A stretch of DNA of 64,000 bases from Arthrobacter sp. Hiyo4 (GCA_002370555.1 AP014718.1:868001-932000), one strand, 5' to 3'. Positions 51,450-60,926 are shown, counted from the first letter of the stretch. Notes: generated by a model not told the origin, from the sequence alone. Made by a program: numbers and translations.

Positions 51450-51713
51450 CGGTCCCCGCGGAGGTCAGCCAGGATCTCAGCAGTGCCGGCTTCCGACGGG
51501 ACGCGCGGCAGCGTCTGGAAATCGACCGGACCGTTGGCGGCTGGGCGGATCTGGCCCGCCAGCAGCAGCCGTTCAAAGGGTGACGCCGACGGCGGGATCA
51601 ATGTAGCGGCTATTTCGCCGTTGTTCGTGACGTCGATGGTTTCGCCGTTACTTAACGCGCTCCAGGATTTTGCTGCTGTGGTTGCGCAGTTCCCGGTGTG
51701 GGATGGTGGCCAT
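51446..51713 (-). CDS. vapB: antitoxin VapB (Phd/YefM type), one frameshift
   Basis: About 89 residues. MATIPHRELRNHSSKILERV and, after one missing base near 51655, NGETIDVTNNGEIAATLIPP are the Phd/YefM DNA-binding fold. The C-terminus (TAEILADLRGDR) would neutralise VapC. GGAGGTAACC directly precedes the ATG. In the sequence as given an early TAA follows RVK. Confidence 0.82.
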
Positions 51714-51760
51714 GGTTACCTCCGTAGCAAACGTAGCAACCTGTGTGTCGAGGGTAAGGA

Positions 51761-51809
51761 TCAGCCACCGCGGGTTTCGAGAGGCTCGGTTTCGGCAGGC
51801 TCAACCACC
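51761..51809. repeat. family A repeat, forming the 3' end of a hydrolase gene
   Basis: TCAGCCACCGCGGGTTTCGA, then TTTCGGCAGGCTCAACCACC. The reverse strand of this repeat codes for the last residues of the hydrolase (VVVEPAETEPLETRGG) and its stop. Confidence 0.75.
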
Positions 51810-52557
51810 ACCTGCTCCCAGTGCCGCCGTAGCAATTCGGCCAGCCGCTCGGGCTCGATCCGGTGTGGCGGATCGAAATGGTGGCGCTTGGGAACACTTC
51901 CAGGTGGAAGTCGGGGAAGAAGACCCTGGACAGCCGGCTGGCGATATCGCCGTAGTCATGGGGATTGCTCAGGCCGCCCAATGCGAAGTAGACGGGCTGG
52001 CGAAAGGCAGCCAAACGCGCCCTCTCCAGGTCATAGTTTTTGAACGTCCGCAGGAACGCCCTGATACCCGCCGGCCGGTTGGCCATCCACGGCGGCGGGG
52101 GATCCGGCGGCAGCGGAAGGACGACGTCGGGCTTAACTCCCAGCCTCATGAAGGCGGACATGAACTGCTCCGGCGGGAGTGTCTCCAGCTGCTCATACTT
52201 CTTCCGGAGCTCCGCGTACGCAGGGCTCCAGTCCCAGTTCCCGGCCCAGGCAGGTTCCAGCAGCGCCAGGCTCAGCAGCCTGCCAGGGTGCTTGGCAGCG
52301 AACGCCAGCGCCGCCGCGCCGCCACCTGAATAGCCCGCTAAGTGGAACGTCTCCCATCCCCGGGTATCGGCTTCGCGCAGCACGCCGTCGATCTCTGTGT
52401 CCAGGCTCCAGTCCGCCGGCGGCCCATCTTCCGCGTAAAGCTCGAGATCCTTGGCGATTGCCTGGACGTCCGGCCCGAGGGCTGCGATGAGTCCGCCGAA
52501 GGCGGCCTGGGCGGGGAGTACAGCGCCCGGTAGAAGAATGGCCCGAATTGGTCCCAT
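51761..52557 (-). CDS. alpha/beta hydrolase, one frameshift
   Basis: About 266 residues. The nucleophile elbow is FHLAGYSGGGAAALAFA (GYSGG). The oxyanion region is ILLPGAVLPAQAAFGGL and the C-terminal PVYFALGGLSNPHDYGD lies where the acid residue is expected. One base missing near 51893 restores KRHHFDPPHRIEPERLAELL, which gives the catalytic histidine region. The reading frame then runs through a family A repeat to the stop. Substrate unknown. A decayed N-terminal copy lies at 42008. Confidence 0.8.
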
Positions 52558-52579
52558 GGGAGAACCGTACGCCTGGGTA

Positions 52580-52621
52580 CTGACAGGCTCAACCACCGGA
52601 TCTTGGCGGCTCAACCACCCG
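52580..52621. repeat. family A repeat upstream of the hydrolase
   Basis: CTGACAGGCTCAACCACCGG and GGCGGCTCAACCACCCG lie in tandem just upstream of the hydrolase start, between it and the cspA promoter. Confidence 0.7.
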
Positions 52622-52639
52622 TCTCGTTGGCCGGTGGTA

Positions 52640-52816
52640 AAAGGTTCGGAAAATCTCCTGTACTGTTGATCCTGTTGTTGTGTTTATGCAGTTGGTAGTT
52701 CAGGCAGTACGCGCGGTCGAAAGTCCGCGTCTTTCTGAAGTAGCGGTTTTGAACACCCCACACCGGAGGACCCGAAAGTCGGGATTTTTCCTCCACCTTC
52801 ACGAAGGACAAAAATA
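52640..52816 (+). promoter_or_regulatory. cspA promoter region and long 5' leader
   Basis: About 175 bases without a gene. Part of it could form a long untranslated leader, as in other cold-shock mRNAs that fold differently with temperature. GAAGGAC lies just before the cspA ATG. CGCGGTCGAAAGTCCGCG and CCGAAAGTCGGG are short self-complementary segments. Exact promoter elements are not clear. Confidence 0.45.
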
Positions 52817-53020
52817 ATGGCTACTGGTACCGTCAAATGGTTTAACGCTGAAAAGGGCTTCGGCTTCATTTCCCCCGATGACTCCTCACAGGACGTTTTC
52901 GCTCACTACTCTGCGATCGCCTCTTCCGGCTTCCGCTCACTCGAAGAGAACCAGAAGGTTTCCTTCGAAACCGAGCAGGGCCCCAAGGGTCCCCAGGCCG
53001 TCAACATCCAGGCACTCTAA
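52817..53020 (+). CDS. cspA: cold-shock protein CspA
   Basis: 67 residues, intact. The nucleic-acid binding motifs are [10 protein letters not shown] (RNP1) and DVFAHYSAI (RNP2-like) in the five-strand barrel beginning [16 protein letters not shown]. It binds single-stranded RNA and DNA and prevents RNA folding in the cold. A strong terminator follows. Confidence 0.95.
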   Translation: MATGTVKWFNAEKGFGFISPDDSSQDVFAHYSAIASSGFRSLEENQKVSFETEQGPKGPQAVNIQAL

Positions 53021-53058
53021 TTCTTTAGAGATTCTGGGGCCTTAGGGTTTCATAATTC

Positions 53059-53097
53059 AAAGCAGGGCCGGTCATTAGACCGGCCCTGCTTTTGTTA
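53059..53097 (+). terminator. rho-independent terminator of cspA
   Basis: A 15-base perfect stem (53059-53073 with 53078-53092, core AGCAGGGCCGGTC) closes a 4-base ATTA loop and is followed by TTGTT. It is the clearest intrinsic terminator in the window. Confidence 0.9.
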
Positions 53098-53158
53098 ACC
53101 CGAATGTGCCTCAAAGCGCCCGGCTGGCAACTTGCGGGAAACCCGTTCAAGATAGTCA

Positions 53159-53603
53159 GTGGGCAAGCAGGGGGGGAGATCGAGTCCATCCCGCCGCACA
53201 GAGAGTCCCGCACGTCGTGCCAATACCAAAACGTCAACTCAGTCCGCTCATCCGCAAGTACGTCAACGGCAGCCGCCCCGCCCCGCCCAGGCAGAGACCA
53301 GAGGCCTCGGCGAGCTCATCCCGGTGGAGCCCGCCGCCCGCCGCCCGCCGGGATGGGGTGCCCGTACTGGGCGATGACCAGGTCTATGTGGTGAAATACG
53401 GGACGGTCTATCACCCGGCGTGGTGTCCGGTGGTGGCCGACAGCTGGGACCACGCCCCCAGAAGACTGCTGGTGACCCTCTTGGCCGCTGTGGGGGAGCG
53501 AACCCGGTGCCCGGAATGCAACCGGCACGCGAAGGCAGCCAGGGCGTCAGCTGCGCAGGAATACCACCAGCAAGCCCGGCCACACCCGAACCCCACCGCC
53601 TGA
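53159..53603 (+). CDS. hypothetical protein, start unclear, probably frameshifted
   Basis: The second half is a convincing frame: DGVPVLGDDQVYVVKYGTVY, HPAWCPVVADSWDHAPRRLL, then CPECNRHAKAARASAAQEYHQ, ending in TGA at 53603. The cysteines (WCPVV, CPEC) could bind zinc. The part before about 53340 is spread over two frames (GLGELIPVEPAARRPP is in another). No family is recognised. It is followed by another unknown gene five bases later. Confidence 0.5.
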
Positions 53604-53607
53604 CGCC

Positions 53608-53934
53608 GTGGTCCCGCTGAAAGTCATTGGGCTGGCCCACGGGATACTCTTCCTGGCCGCAGGGCAGGAATATCGGGAACGTTTTAAGGAAACCGCCGTG
53701 GAACCGGCTACCCCGCTGTGGGTGGACGGGCGGCGCGACGGCATGGTGGTGCGGCTGGACTGCTCCCACGACGAACCACTCGTGCTGGTCCAGCTGGACC
53801 CCCGCGCCACGTTCCGGAACGGTCCGTACCAGGTGCGCCTGCGTCATCCGCTCCGGCGGTCCGCCACCAAACCCTATGCGGTTGAGTCAGTTGAGTCAGT
53901 TGAGTCCGTTGGGCCAGTTGAGCCTGCACCATGA
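53608..53934 (+). CDS. hypothetical protein with a tandem-repeat tail
   Basis: 108 residues starting with GTG. VPLKVIGLAHGILFLAAGQEY, TPLWVDGRRDGMVVRLDCSHDEPLVLVQLDP and GPYQVRLRHPLRR look like a beta-rich fold. The tail VESVESVESVGPVEPAP comes from 9-base tandem repeats. It begins five bases after the previous stop, so both are likely translated from one mRNA. Function unknown. Confidence 0.55.
   Translation: MVPLKVIGLAHGILFLAAGQEYRERFKETAVEPATPLWVDGRRDGMVVRLDCSHDEPLVLVQLDPRATFRNGPYQVRLRHPLRRSATKPYAVESVESVESVGPVEPAP
53880..53927 (+). repeat. 9-base tandem repeat in a coding tail
   Basis: GTTGAGTCA occurs three times in a row, then diverged units (GTTGGGCCA, GTTGAGCC). Each unit encodes VES or VEP/VGP. 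Its length may vary between strains by slippage. Confidence 0.8.
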
Positions 53935-54051
53935 CGGATCCCCGGCCGCAGTCTGGCATGACTGCTCCTACAACCCGCTGGAATACGAGTACGGCGTTGG
54001 CAGGCCATTTCGCCCCCCCCGCAACGTTCGGTCGTCAGGAACACGACGCGG

Positions 54052-55805
54052 TCACTCGTCCGGGTTCGGATTGCGTACATCCTTTTCGCCGATATCCGCA
54101 GCACCCAGGGCGGCCGCGGCAGGGCTGTGGGAGGTGTCATGTAAATGCTGTGCGAGTTCCGGGTGGTGGAGGTCCAGGGCGGGACGCTCCGAACGGATCC
54201 GGGGCAGCGACATGAAATTGTGGCGCGGCGGCGGGCAGGATGTGGCCCACTCAAGCGACGCTCCGAAGCCCCACGGGTCATCCACATCAACGCGCTCCTT
54301 GCTGCGCCAGGTGATGTAGACGTTCCAGAAGAACGGAATGGTCGAGGCGCCAAGCACAAACGAGGAGATGGTGGAGAACTGGTTCATCCAGGCGAAGTTG
54401 TCCTCCACCAGGTAGTCCGCGTAACGGCGGGGCATGCCCTTGACGCCCAGCCAGTGCTGGATCAGGAACGTGCCGTGGAAGCCCAGGAACAGCAGCCAGA
54501 AGTGGATCTTTCCGAGGCGCTCGTTGAGCATCCTGCCGGTGAATTTTGGCCACCAGAAGTAGAATCCTGCGAACATCGCGAACACCACGGTGCCGAACAC
54601 TACGTAGTGGAAGTGCGCCACAACGAAGTAGGAATCAGAGACGTGGAAGTCCAGCGGAGGCGAAGCCAGGATGATCCCGGTCAGGCCACCGAAGAGGAAC
54701 GTGATGAGGAAGCCGAGGCTCCACAGCATGGGGGCCTCGAATGTAATGGATCCCCGCCACATGGTGCCGATCCAGTTGAAGAACTTCACGCCGGTAGGTA
54801 CTGCGATGAGCATGGTCATGAAGGCGAAGAACGGCAGCAGCACCGAACCGGTCACATACATGTGGTGTGCCCACACGGTCATGGACAGGGCGGCGATGGC
54901 GATGGTGGCGTAGACCAGACCCTTGTAGCCGAAGATCGGTTTGCGGCTGAAGACCGGGAAGATCTCCGAGACGATGCCGAAGAACGGCAGCGCGATGATG
55001 TAGACCTCGGGGTGGCCGAAGAACCAGAACAGGTGCTGCCACAGAATCGCGCCGCCGTTCTCCGGATCATAGATGTGGGCACCGAACTTGCGGTCGGCCC
55101 CAGGGCAAACAGTGCCGCGGCGAGCGGCGGGAAGGCCATGATCACCAGGATGGACGTTACCAGGGCGTTCCAGGTGAAGATGGGCATCCTCCACATGGTC
55201 AGGCCCGGGGCACGCATACAGATGATGGTGGTGATGAAGTTGACCGCGCCGAGGATGGTGCCGAAGCCGGACAGAGCCAGGCCGAAGACCCACAGGTCAC
55301 CGCCCACGCCGGGGGTGAAAGTGGTGTTATTCAACGGCGCGTAGGCGAACCAGCCGAACGCCGCCGCACCCTGCGGGGTGATGAAGCCCGCGACGGCGAT
55401 GGTGGATCCGAAGAGGAAGAACCAGAAGGCAAGTGCGTTCAGTCGCGGGAACGCGACGTCGGGGGCGCCGATCTGCAGCGGCATGATGAAGTTGGTGAAG
55501 CCGGCGAACAGCGGGGTGGCGAACATCAGCAGCATCATGGTGCCGTGCATCGTGAACAGCTGGTTGTACTGCTCCTTGGTCTGCAGGACCTGCATGCCAG
55601 GCTCGAAGAGCTCGGCCCGGATCAGCAGGGCCATAACTCCAGCCATCAGGAAGAACACAAACGAGGCGATCAGGTACATGTACCCGATGACTTTGTGATC
55701 GGTGGAGGTGAGCCAGCCGACCACCATGGAGCCTTTGCGCCGGGGTACTACCGGGGGAGCAGCGGTTGATGCGGTCCCTGTTCGTGAATGTCCGGTGATG
55801 GCCAT
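54052..55805 (-). CDS. ctaD: cytochrome c oxidase subunit I, one frameshift
   Basis: About 585 residues with 12 membrane segments. [21 protein letters not shown] and [21 protein letters not shown] contain the low-spin heme histidine. [17 protein letters not shown] has the CuB/Tyr-crosslink site. [11 protein letters not shown] and [10 protein letters not shown] hold further CuB ligands and the K-channel lysine, and [11 protein letters not shown] the heme a/a3 histidines. The motifs are complete, so it is an active A-type oxidase subunit. One base is missing near 55099. GAGGTG precedes the ATG. No other oxidase subunit gene is adjacent, so it may be a second, stand-alone copy. Confidence 0.9.
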
Positions 55806-55899
55806 TTTTCACCTCACAGATTCTCCTGCACGGCACCTATGGGCCCTTTGCATGAGCCGCTATTTGCAGGCTACTCACTTACGCGGTGTCCCGAAAGAG

Positions 55900-56574
55900 T
55901 CAGTGCAGGCCCATCGCGTTCCGGACCTCGTCCAGGATGTGGTGGACGGCGGTCTCTGCCGCCACAGCATCGCCGCGGGCCACTGCTGCCGCAACATCCT
56001 CGTGGGCCTGTAACGCTTCGTTCCGCGGTTTGAAGGGCATCAGGCCCTGCTTGGTCCGGCTGGTGAGCACCTCGGCCACCATGCCTTCGAGAGCCGTGAA
56101 CATCTCATTGCCGCAGCTTTGGAGCAGCAAGCAGTGGAACTCGATGTCCACCGCCAGGAACGCCTCAAGTTCCCCGGCTTCGCCCAGCCGCCGCAGCTCT
56201 GCAGCCAGGGCAACCAGCCTGGCCCGTTCCGCGGCGCTGGCCCGGCGGGCAGCACCGGCGGCTGCAATCGGCTCGACGGCGATGCGCAGCTCTGTGAGGC
56301 TGCTGTACTGGATATCGCGCCGGACAGAGCCCAGTCGCCAGCGCACCAGCTTGGGATCAAAGACGTTCCACAGCCTGCGCTCCTGGACCACGATGCCCAC
56401 CCGGCGGCGCGAATACACCAGGTTCATGGACTCCAGGACCTTCATGGTGTCCCGCGCAACGGTGCGGGAAATGCCGTACTCCTGCTGGAGGCCCTCAAGG
56501 GTCAGCCGGCTGCCTGGAGGAAGGCTCCCTGCCGCGATGGCAATGCCAACCGCCTCGAGAACGCGTTCATGCAT
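55900..56574 (-). CDS. GntR/FCD regulator of gluconate genes
   Basis: 224 residues, intact. The winged helix (HERVLEAVGIAIAAGSLPPGSRLTLEGLQQEYGISRTVARDTM, YSRRRVGIVVQERR) is followed by an all-helical FCD ligand domain with metal-binding positions in AFLAVDIEFHCLLLQSCGNEMF and HILDEVRNA. It is divergent from gntK/gntP, the usual place for a gluconate repressor that lets go when gluconate or 6-phosphogluconate binds. Confidence 0.85.
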   Translation of the reverse strand: MHERVLEAVGIAIAAGSLPPGSRLTLEGLQQEYGISRTVARDTMKVLESMNLVYSRRRVGIVVQERRLWNVFDPKLVRWRLGSVRRDIQYSSLTELRIAVEPIAAAGAARRASAAERARLVALAAELRRLGEAGELEAFLAVDIEFHCLLLQSCGNEMFTALEGMVAEVLTSRTKQGLMPFKPRNEALQAHEDVAAAVARGDAVAAETAVHHILDEVRNAMGLH

Positions 56575-56688
56575 GGCGGGGGAGGCCCGCCGTCGTGCGC
56601 GTCATCCGCGTCTGGTGGTGTCGCCGTCGACATCTTTCCTGCTTTCGTCTGCGCCTGTGCGCCCTCCAATCGTACAGAAAAAGTTCCA

Positions 56689-56748
56689 AAGGTATGACTT
56701 GTGAAACCAAAAGATAGTATCTGTTGCTAGAAATGGTGATACCTTATC
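56689..56748. promoter_or_regulatory. candidate operators of the gluconate operon
   Basis: AAGGTAT (56689-56695) and ATACCTT (56739-56745) form an inverted repeat 43 bases apart. GATAGTATC (56713-56721) and GATACCTTATC (56738-56748) are short palindromic elements between them. They lie between the divergent gntR-type and gntK genes and may bind the regulator. Moderate support only. Confidence 0.45.
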
Positions 56749-56823
56749 TCCCGGCGCAGTTCCCTGTGAGATGCGCAATGAGCTTTCTTCACTTAGCCAA
56801 CGGCGTCTTCTTCGGAGGTAAAC

Positions 56824-57386
56824 ATGCAGTATCCAGCCACGCACCTGGTGGTGATGGGCGTTGCCGGCTCCGGCAAGTCCACCATTGCGGCAGCGCTTTC
56901 CCAGCAGCTTGGCTGGGCCTGCGCCGAAGCGGACGAGTTCCACCCCCAATCCAACATCGACAAGATGAGCCAGGGCTTTCCTCTGCAGGACGAGGACCGC
57001 TGGCCCTGGCTGCGGGAAATCAAGGACTGGATGACCGCAAATGCGGCTGCCGGGAAGAGCACGGTACTCACGTGCTCCGCGCTCAAGCAGAGCTACCGTC
57101 AGTTGCTCTCCGACGCGCAGGGCCGGGTCCTGTTCATCCACCTCGACGGCGGGGCAGACCTGATCGGCCAGCGCATGCAGGGCCGAGATGGCCACTTCAT
57201 GCCGCCCACGCTCCTGCCCAGCCAGCTGGCCACCCTGGAACCGCTGACCGGCCACGAACTCGCCGCGGGCAGCCTACGCCTGGACATCTCCAAGTCCCCG
57301 GCGGAGATCGTGGCCGCCGTGCTGGCTGGCCTCGCGCTTCCCGCCCAGGGACGCCCAGCGCCCACCTGGAGTCCAGCGCCAGCTGA
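56824..57386 (+). CDS. gntK: gluconokinase, probable frameshift near the end
   Basis: About 188 residues. Walker A is VMGVAGSGKST. WACAEADEFHPQSNIDKMSQG and PLQDEDRWPWL form the gluconate site, then STVLTCSALKQSYRQLL and RDGHFMPPTLLPSQLATLEP. It phosphorylates gluconate to 6-phosphogluconate with ATP. In the sequence as given the frame runs into the transporter gene. One missing base near 57350 gives the end TPSAHLESSAS with TGA at 57384-57386. Confidence 0.88.
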
Positions 57387-57464
57387 TCCCGGCTGCTTGG
57401 CGAGCCCACTGAGCCCGTCAAATTTTCCCCAATATTTCATTAGTTTCTGTTTCAAAGGAGAACC

Positions 57465-58867
57465 ATGGTCATCGAAGGATGGACCCAGACGCTGGGCGCA
57501 GGCCCCCTGCTGCTCATCGCCGCGGCATCGATCGTCGCGTTGCTGTTCCTGATCATCAAGCTGCGGATGCACGCACTCGTCGCCCTGATCGTGATCAGCC
57601 TCGCCACCGCATTCGCCACCGGAATCCCCGCCAACAAGGTGGTGCCGGTGCTGATCGACGGCTTCGGGACCACGCTGGGCACCGTGGCGCTCCTGGTGGG
57701 ACTGGGCGCCATGCTCGGCCGCATTGTTGAGACCAGCGGTGGCGCCAAGGTGCTGGCCGACTACCTGATCGGCGTGTTCGGCGAAAAGCGTGCACCGTTC
57801 GCGCTGGGCCTTGCCTCGCTGATCTTCGGCTTCCCCATCTTCTTCGACGCCGGCCTTGTGGTGATGCTGCCCGTGGTCTTCGCCGTGGCCCACCGCCTGG
57901 GCGGGGAGTGCTGCGCTACGGCCTCCCCGCCGCCGGTGCGTTCTCCGTGATGCACATCTTCCTGCCGCCGCACCCGGGTCCGGTCTCCGCGGCCGCCTTT
58001 TTTGACGCCAACATCGGGCTGGTCCTGATCGCCGGCCTCATCACCGCCATCCCCACCTGGTACGTCACCGCCTACCTGTTCGGGCTGTGGACCGGCAAGA
58101 AGCTGGTCCTGCCGGTGCCGGAAATCCTGGGCCACGCCAGCGCCGAGGCCGAATCCCACCCGCCGCGCTTCCGCACCATCATCGGCCTGCTGCTCCTGCC
58201 GCTCGTCCTGATCTTCATCAACACCGGCCTGAACACCCTTGCCTCGTCCGGAGCGCTCTCCGGGACCGTCCGGAACGAGCAGTGGTTCCAGGTGCTGCGC
58301 ACCATCGGTGAAACCCCGGTGGCCCTTCTGATCGCTGTCCTGGTGGCCGTGTTTGTCCTGGGCGCCCGCCGCGGCAAGGATGCTGGCGCCATCGAGAAGC
58401 TGCTCGAATCCTCACTGGGCCCGGTCTGTTCGGTCATCCTGATCACCGGCGCCGGCGGCATGTTCGGCGGCGTGCTCCGCGCCTCCGGCATTGGCGCCGC
58501 GCTGGCCGATGTCCTGGGCAACCTGGGCATCCCGCTGATCCTGGCCGGCTTCCTGATCGCCGCCATCCTGCGCATCGCCCAGGGTTCCGCCACCGTGGCC
58601 CTGACCACCACCGCTGGCCTGATCGCCCCGGCCGTGGCCACTGCCGGACTGACCGGCATGCAGATCGCCGCCCTGGTTATTGCCGTGGCAGCAGGCTCCG
58701 TGGTGGTCTCCCACGTCAACGACTCCGGCTTCTGGCTGGTGGGCCGCTTCTTCGGCATGGACGTCAAGACCACCCTGCGGACCTGGACCGTCATGGAAAC
58801 CCTCATCGGCGTGATGGGCTTCGCCATCGCCGCAGTCCTGTTCCTGCTCGGCGGGGTGGCGGGTTAG
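57465..58867 (+). CDS. gntP: gluconate:proton symporter GntP, one frameshift
   Basis: About 468 residues with about 12 membrane segments. It starts with LLLIAAASIVALLFLIIKL and has the conserved FGFPIFFDAGLVVMLPVV, FLPPHPGPVSAAAFFDANIG and HVNDSGFWLVGRFFGMDVKTTL of the Gnt family. AAAGGAG precedes the ATG. One base is missing near 57903 in a G run. Gluconate taken up by it is phosphorylated by the adjacent GntK. Confidence 0.88.
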
Positions 58868-58896
58868 CGCTCTGATTCCAGCCACGGCTGACTGAA

Positions 58897-58950
58897 GTAC
58901 GACGGCGGGGTGTCCAGGGAAACTCTGGACGCGCCGCCGTCGTCGTACTC
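58897..58950. terminator. hairpin between convergent gntP and tfoX-like genes
   Basis: GTACGACGGCGG (58897-58908) pairs with a complementary segment ending near 58948 that carries one extra CGT. An inner GTCCAG/CTGGAC stem closes on a short loop. The same ACGACGGCGG core occurs in family B. Position between convergent genes suggests a two-way terminator. Confidence 0.7.
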
Positions 58951-58961
58951 CTGGTGCGCCG

Positions 58962-59339
58962 CTACTTGCGCGGCTTGGCTGCCTTGGGCGCTTTCGGCGG
59001 GAGTCCTGCGACGTATTCGAAGGCCTTCTCCACCCAGGCGCTTGCCCGTGCGTCGTCGCCCTCGCCTTCGGCGTTCCACACCTCCGGCAGGCCCGTGTAG
59101 CCGCCCATGGGCCGCTCTGCCGGGCCGAACGGGACGGTCCGCTCGGTGCTTTCGAGCACCTGCCGGTCTGCGTCGGAGAGCTTCACGCCGATCGTGGAGC
59201 CGAACAGTCCCGCGAACATGTTGCCGTTGACGAAGGCGCCCAGGTTGCCGAACATCGGCTTGACCACCACCTCGGGGCTGTCCGGCACTACTGAGCGGAA
59301 GCGCTCCTTGGCTTCGTCGGACGCTTTGGCCATCTCCAT
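58962..59339 (-). CDS. TfoX/Sxy N-terminal domain protein
   Basis: 125 residues, intact. VVVKPMFGNLGAFVNGNMFAGLFGSTIGVKL is the TfoX N-terminal domain with its MFGG-like turn. The C-terminus is lysine- and proline-rich (PPKAPKAAKPRK). Family members act in competence regulation in gamma-proteobacteria, but actinobacterial relatives have no proven role. Confidence 0.85.
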   Translation of the reverse strand: MEMAKASDEAKERFRSVVPDSPEVVVKPMFGNLGAFVNGNMFAGLFGSTIGVKLSDADRQVLESTERTVPFGPAERPMGGYTGLPEVWNAEGEGDDARASAWVEKAFEYVAGLPPKAPKAAKPRK

Positions 59340-59475
59340 GTCGCTCTCCCGGGGTTGCGGTGTGATTCATTCTGCAGCTTATGCCCGCCGGCGCGCCCGG
59401 GACAGAATTGCCGTACCGATAGGCTGGCAGGAGTCCGCACTTTCCACCAGGTGCCACCCAACCGAAGGACACCCC

Positions 59476-60297
59476 TTGACCCAACGCACCATCGTGATCA
59501 CCGGCGCCAGCGACGGCATTGGCGCGGCAGCCGCGCGGACCCTGACGCAGGCAGGCGACCGGGTAGTCGTCGTCGGCCGTTCCGAGGAGAAGACGCAGGC
59601 CGTCGCGAAGGAACTCAACGCCGACTACTTCGTCAGCGACTTCGCCGAACTGGACCAGGTCCGCACGCTCGCCGCGCAGCTGAGGGACGATTACGACCGG
59701 ATCGATGTCCTGGCCAATAACGCCGGCGGCATCATGGGAAAGCACCAGCTCACCGTGGACGGCAACGAGTCCACCTTCCAGATCAACCACCTGGCGCCGT
59801 TCCTGCTCACCACCGAGCTGATGGACGTCCTCACCGCCAGCAATGCCAAGGTCATCAACACCGCCAGCGCGGCCAACGGCTTCGGCAAAATGGACCTCTT
59901 CGACCTCAAGTCGGAGCACACCTACTCCACCAACCGCGCCTACGGCACCGCCAAACTCGCCAACATCCTCTTCACGTCGGAGCTGCACCGCCGCTTCGGC
60001 GAGCAGGGAATCACGACGGCGGCGTTCCACCCGGGCGTGGTCCGCACCAACTTCGCGGCAGAGTCCACCAGCCCCATGCGGCACGCCTACAAGACGCTGC
60101 TCAACCGCTTTATGCTCACCCCGGACCAGGGCGCCGACACCCTGCTTTGGCTCAGCAACGGCACCGCCGGCACCGACTGGATCTCCGGCGCCTACTACGC
60201 CAAGCGCGCCCTGGCCAAGGCCAACGTGCAGGCGTACGACGCCGAGCTGGCGCAGGGTTTGTGGGAGGCCAGCGAGGCGCTCGTCGCGGCCCGCTAG
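59476..60297 (+). CDS. short-chain dehydrogenase/reductase
   Basis: 273 residues, intact. The cofactor motif is TIVITGASDGIGAAAART (TGxxxGIG). VLANNAGGIMG is the NNAG motif, and the active site has S in INTASAANGFG and Y-x3-K in NRAYGTAKLANI. This resembles retinol dehydrogenase and WW-domain oxidoreductase-like SDRs. A TTG start at 59476 has GAAGGAC upstream. Substrate unknown. Its stop overlaps the stop of the converging FMN-binding gene. Confidence 0.87.
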   Translation: MTQRTIVITGASDGIGAAAARTLTQAGDRVVVVGRSEEKTQAVAKELNADYFVSDFAELDQVRTLAAQLRDDYDRIDVLANNAGGIMGKHQLTVDGNESTFQINHLAPFLLTTELMDVLTASNAKVINTASAANGFGKMDLFDLKSEHTYSTNRAYGTAKLANILFTSELHRRFGEQGITTAAFHPGVVRTNFAAESTSPMRHAYKTLLNRFMLTPDQGADTLLWLSNGTAGTDWISGAYYAKRALAKANVQAYDAELAQGLWEASEALVAAR

Positions 60298-60922
60298 GTT
60301 CTGGCAGGCCGGGCGCGCTCGACGTCGGCGGCGCTTTCCGTATCCCCGCGGGCGCTGAGCCCAGCCACGACGCCGTCGACGTCCGCCGCGGACCGGTTCT
60401 GGCTCAGCTTGGTCTTGGCCTGGATCCTGGTGATGACCAGTTCGATGCCCACAATGGCGCGCAGCTGGCCCGAGATGTAGCGTTCGGGCGCGTCGTCCAC
60501 GCTCCACGGGTGGGCAAAGTCCGCTTCGTTGGTGCTGGTCAGCCGCCTGACCTGGCCGGCGAGCCAGGCCGGGTCCTCATGGATCACGAGATGGCCGTAC
60601 ACGTGCGCCGTGGAGTAGTTCCACGTGGGCACAACGCGCCCGTGCTCGGCCTTCGACGCATACCAGGACGGCGAAATGTAGGCGTCCGCGCCCTGGATGA
60701 TCATGAGGGACTCTCCGATGGCCGGTTCGGACCACTGGGGTTGTTCCTGGCGACGTGCGTCTGCAGCGCGCCGTGCTCGCCCACCGAGGGGTCGTAGGCA
60801 AACGGCAGCAGCGTGGCGAGCAGGCCTCCTGACGTCGTGGTGACCAGGTTCGCAGCGCTCGGCCGGGTCAGCAGCTCCTGAATGGCATCGGGGCCGGCTT
60901 CAAAATGAGCTGGAGTGTACAT
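60294..60922 (-). CDS. FMN-binding negative transcriptional regulator (PaiB-like), one frameshift
   Basis: About 210 residues. MYTPAHFEAGPDAIQELL, NLVTTTSGGLLATLLPFAYD and GALQTHVARNNPQW begin the flavin-binding split barrel. IIQGADAYISPSWYASK and VPTWNYSTAHVYGHL complete the PaiB/FMN_bind_2 pattern. One base is missing near 60730. It follows the EamA gene by four bases and is probably cotranscribed with it. Confidence 0.85.
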
Positions 60923-60926
60923 GGTG

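Noticed and set aside
44125..52621. Family A repeats as att sites of an integrated element
   Set aside because: They are palindromic and found at many loci, and there is no integrase or tRNA gene nearby.
58864..60507. A 547-codon minus-strand frame across tfoX and the SDR gene
   Set aside because: Real TfoX and SDR motifs lie in other frames; the product is a glycine/arginine-rich shadow.
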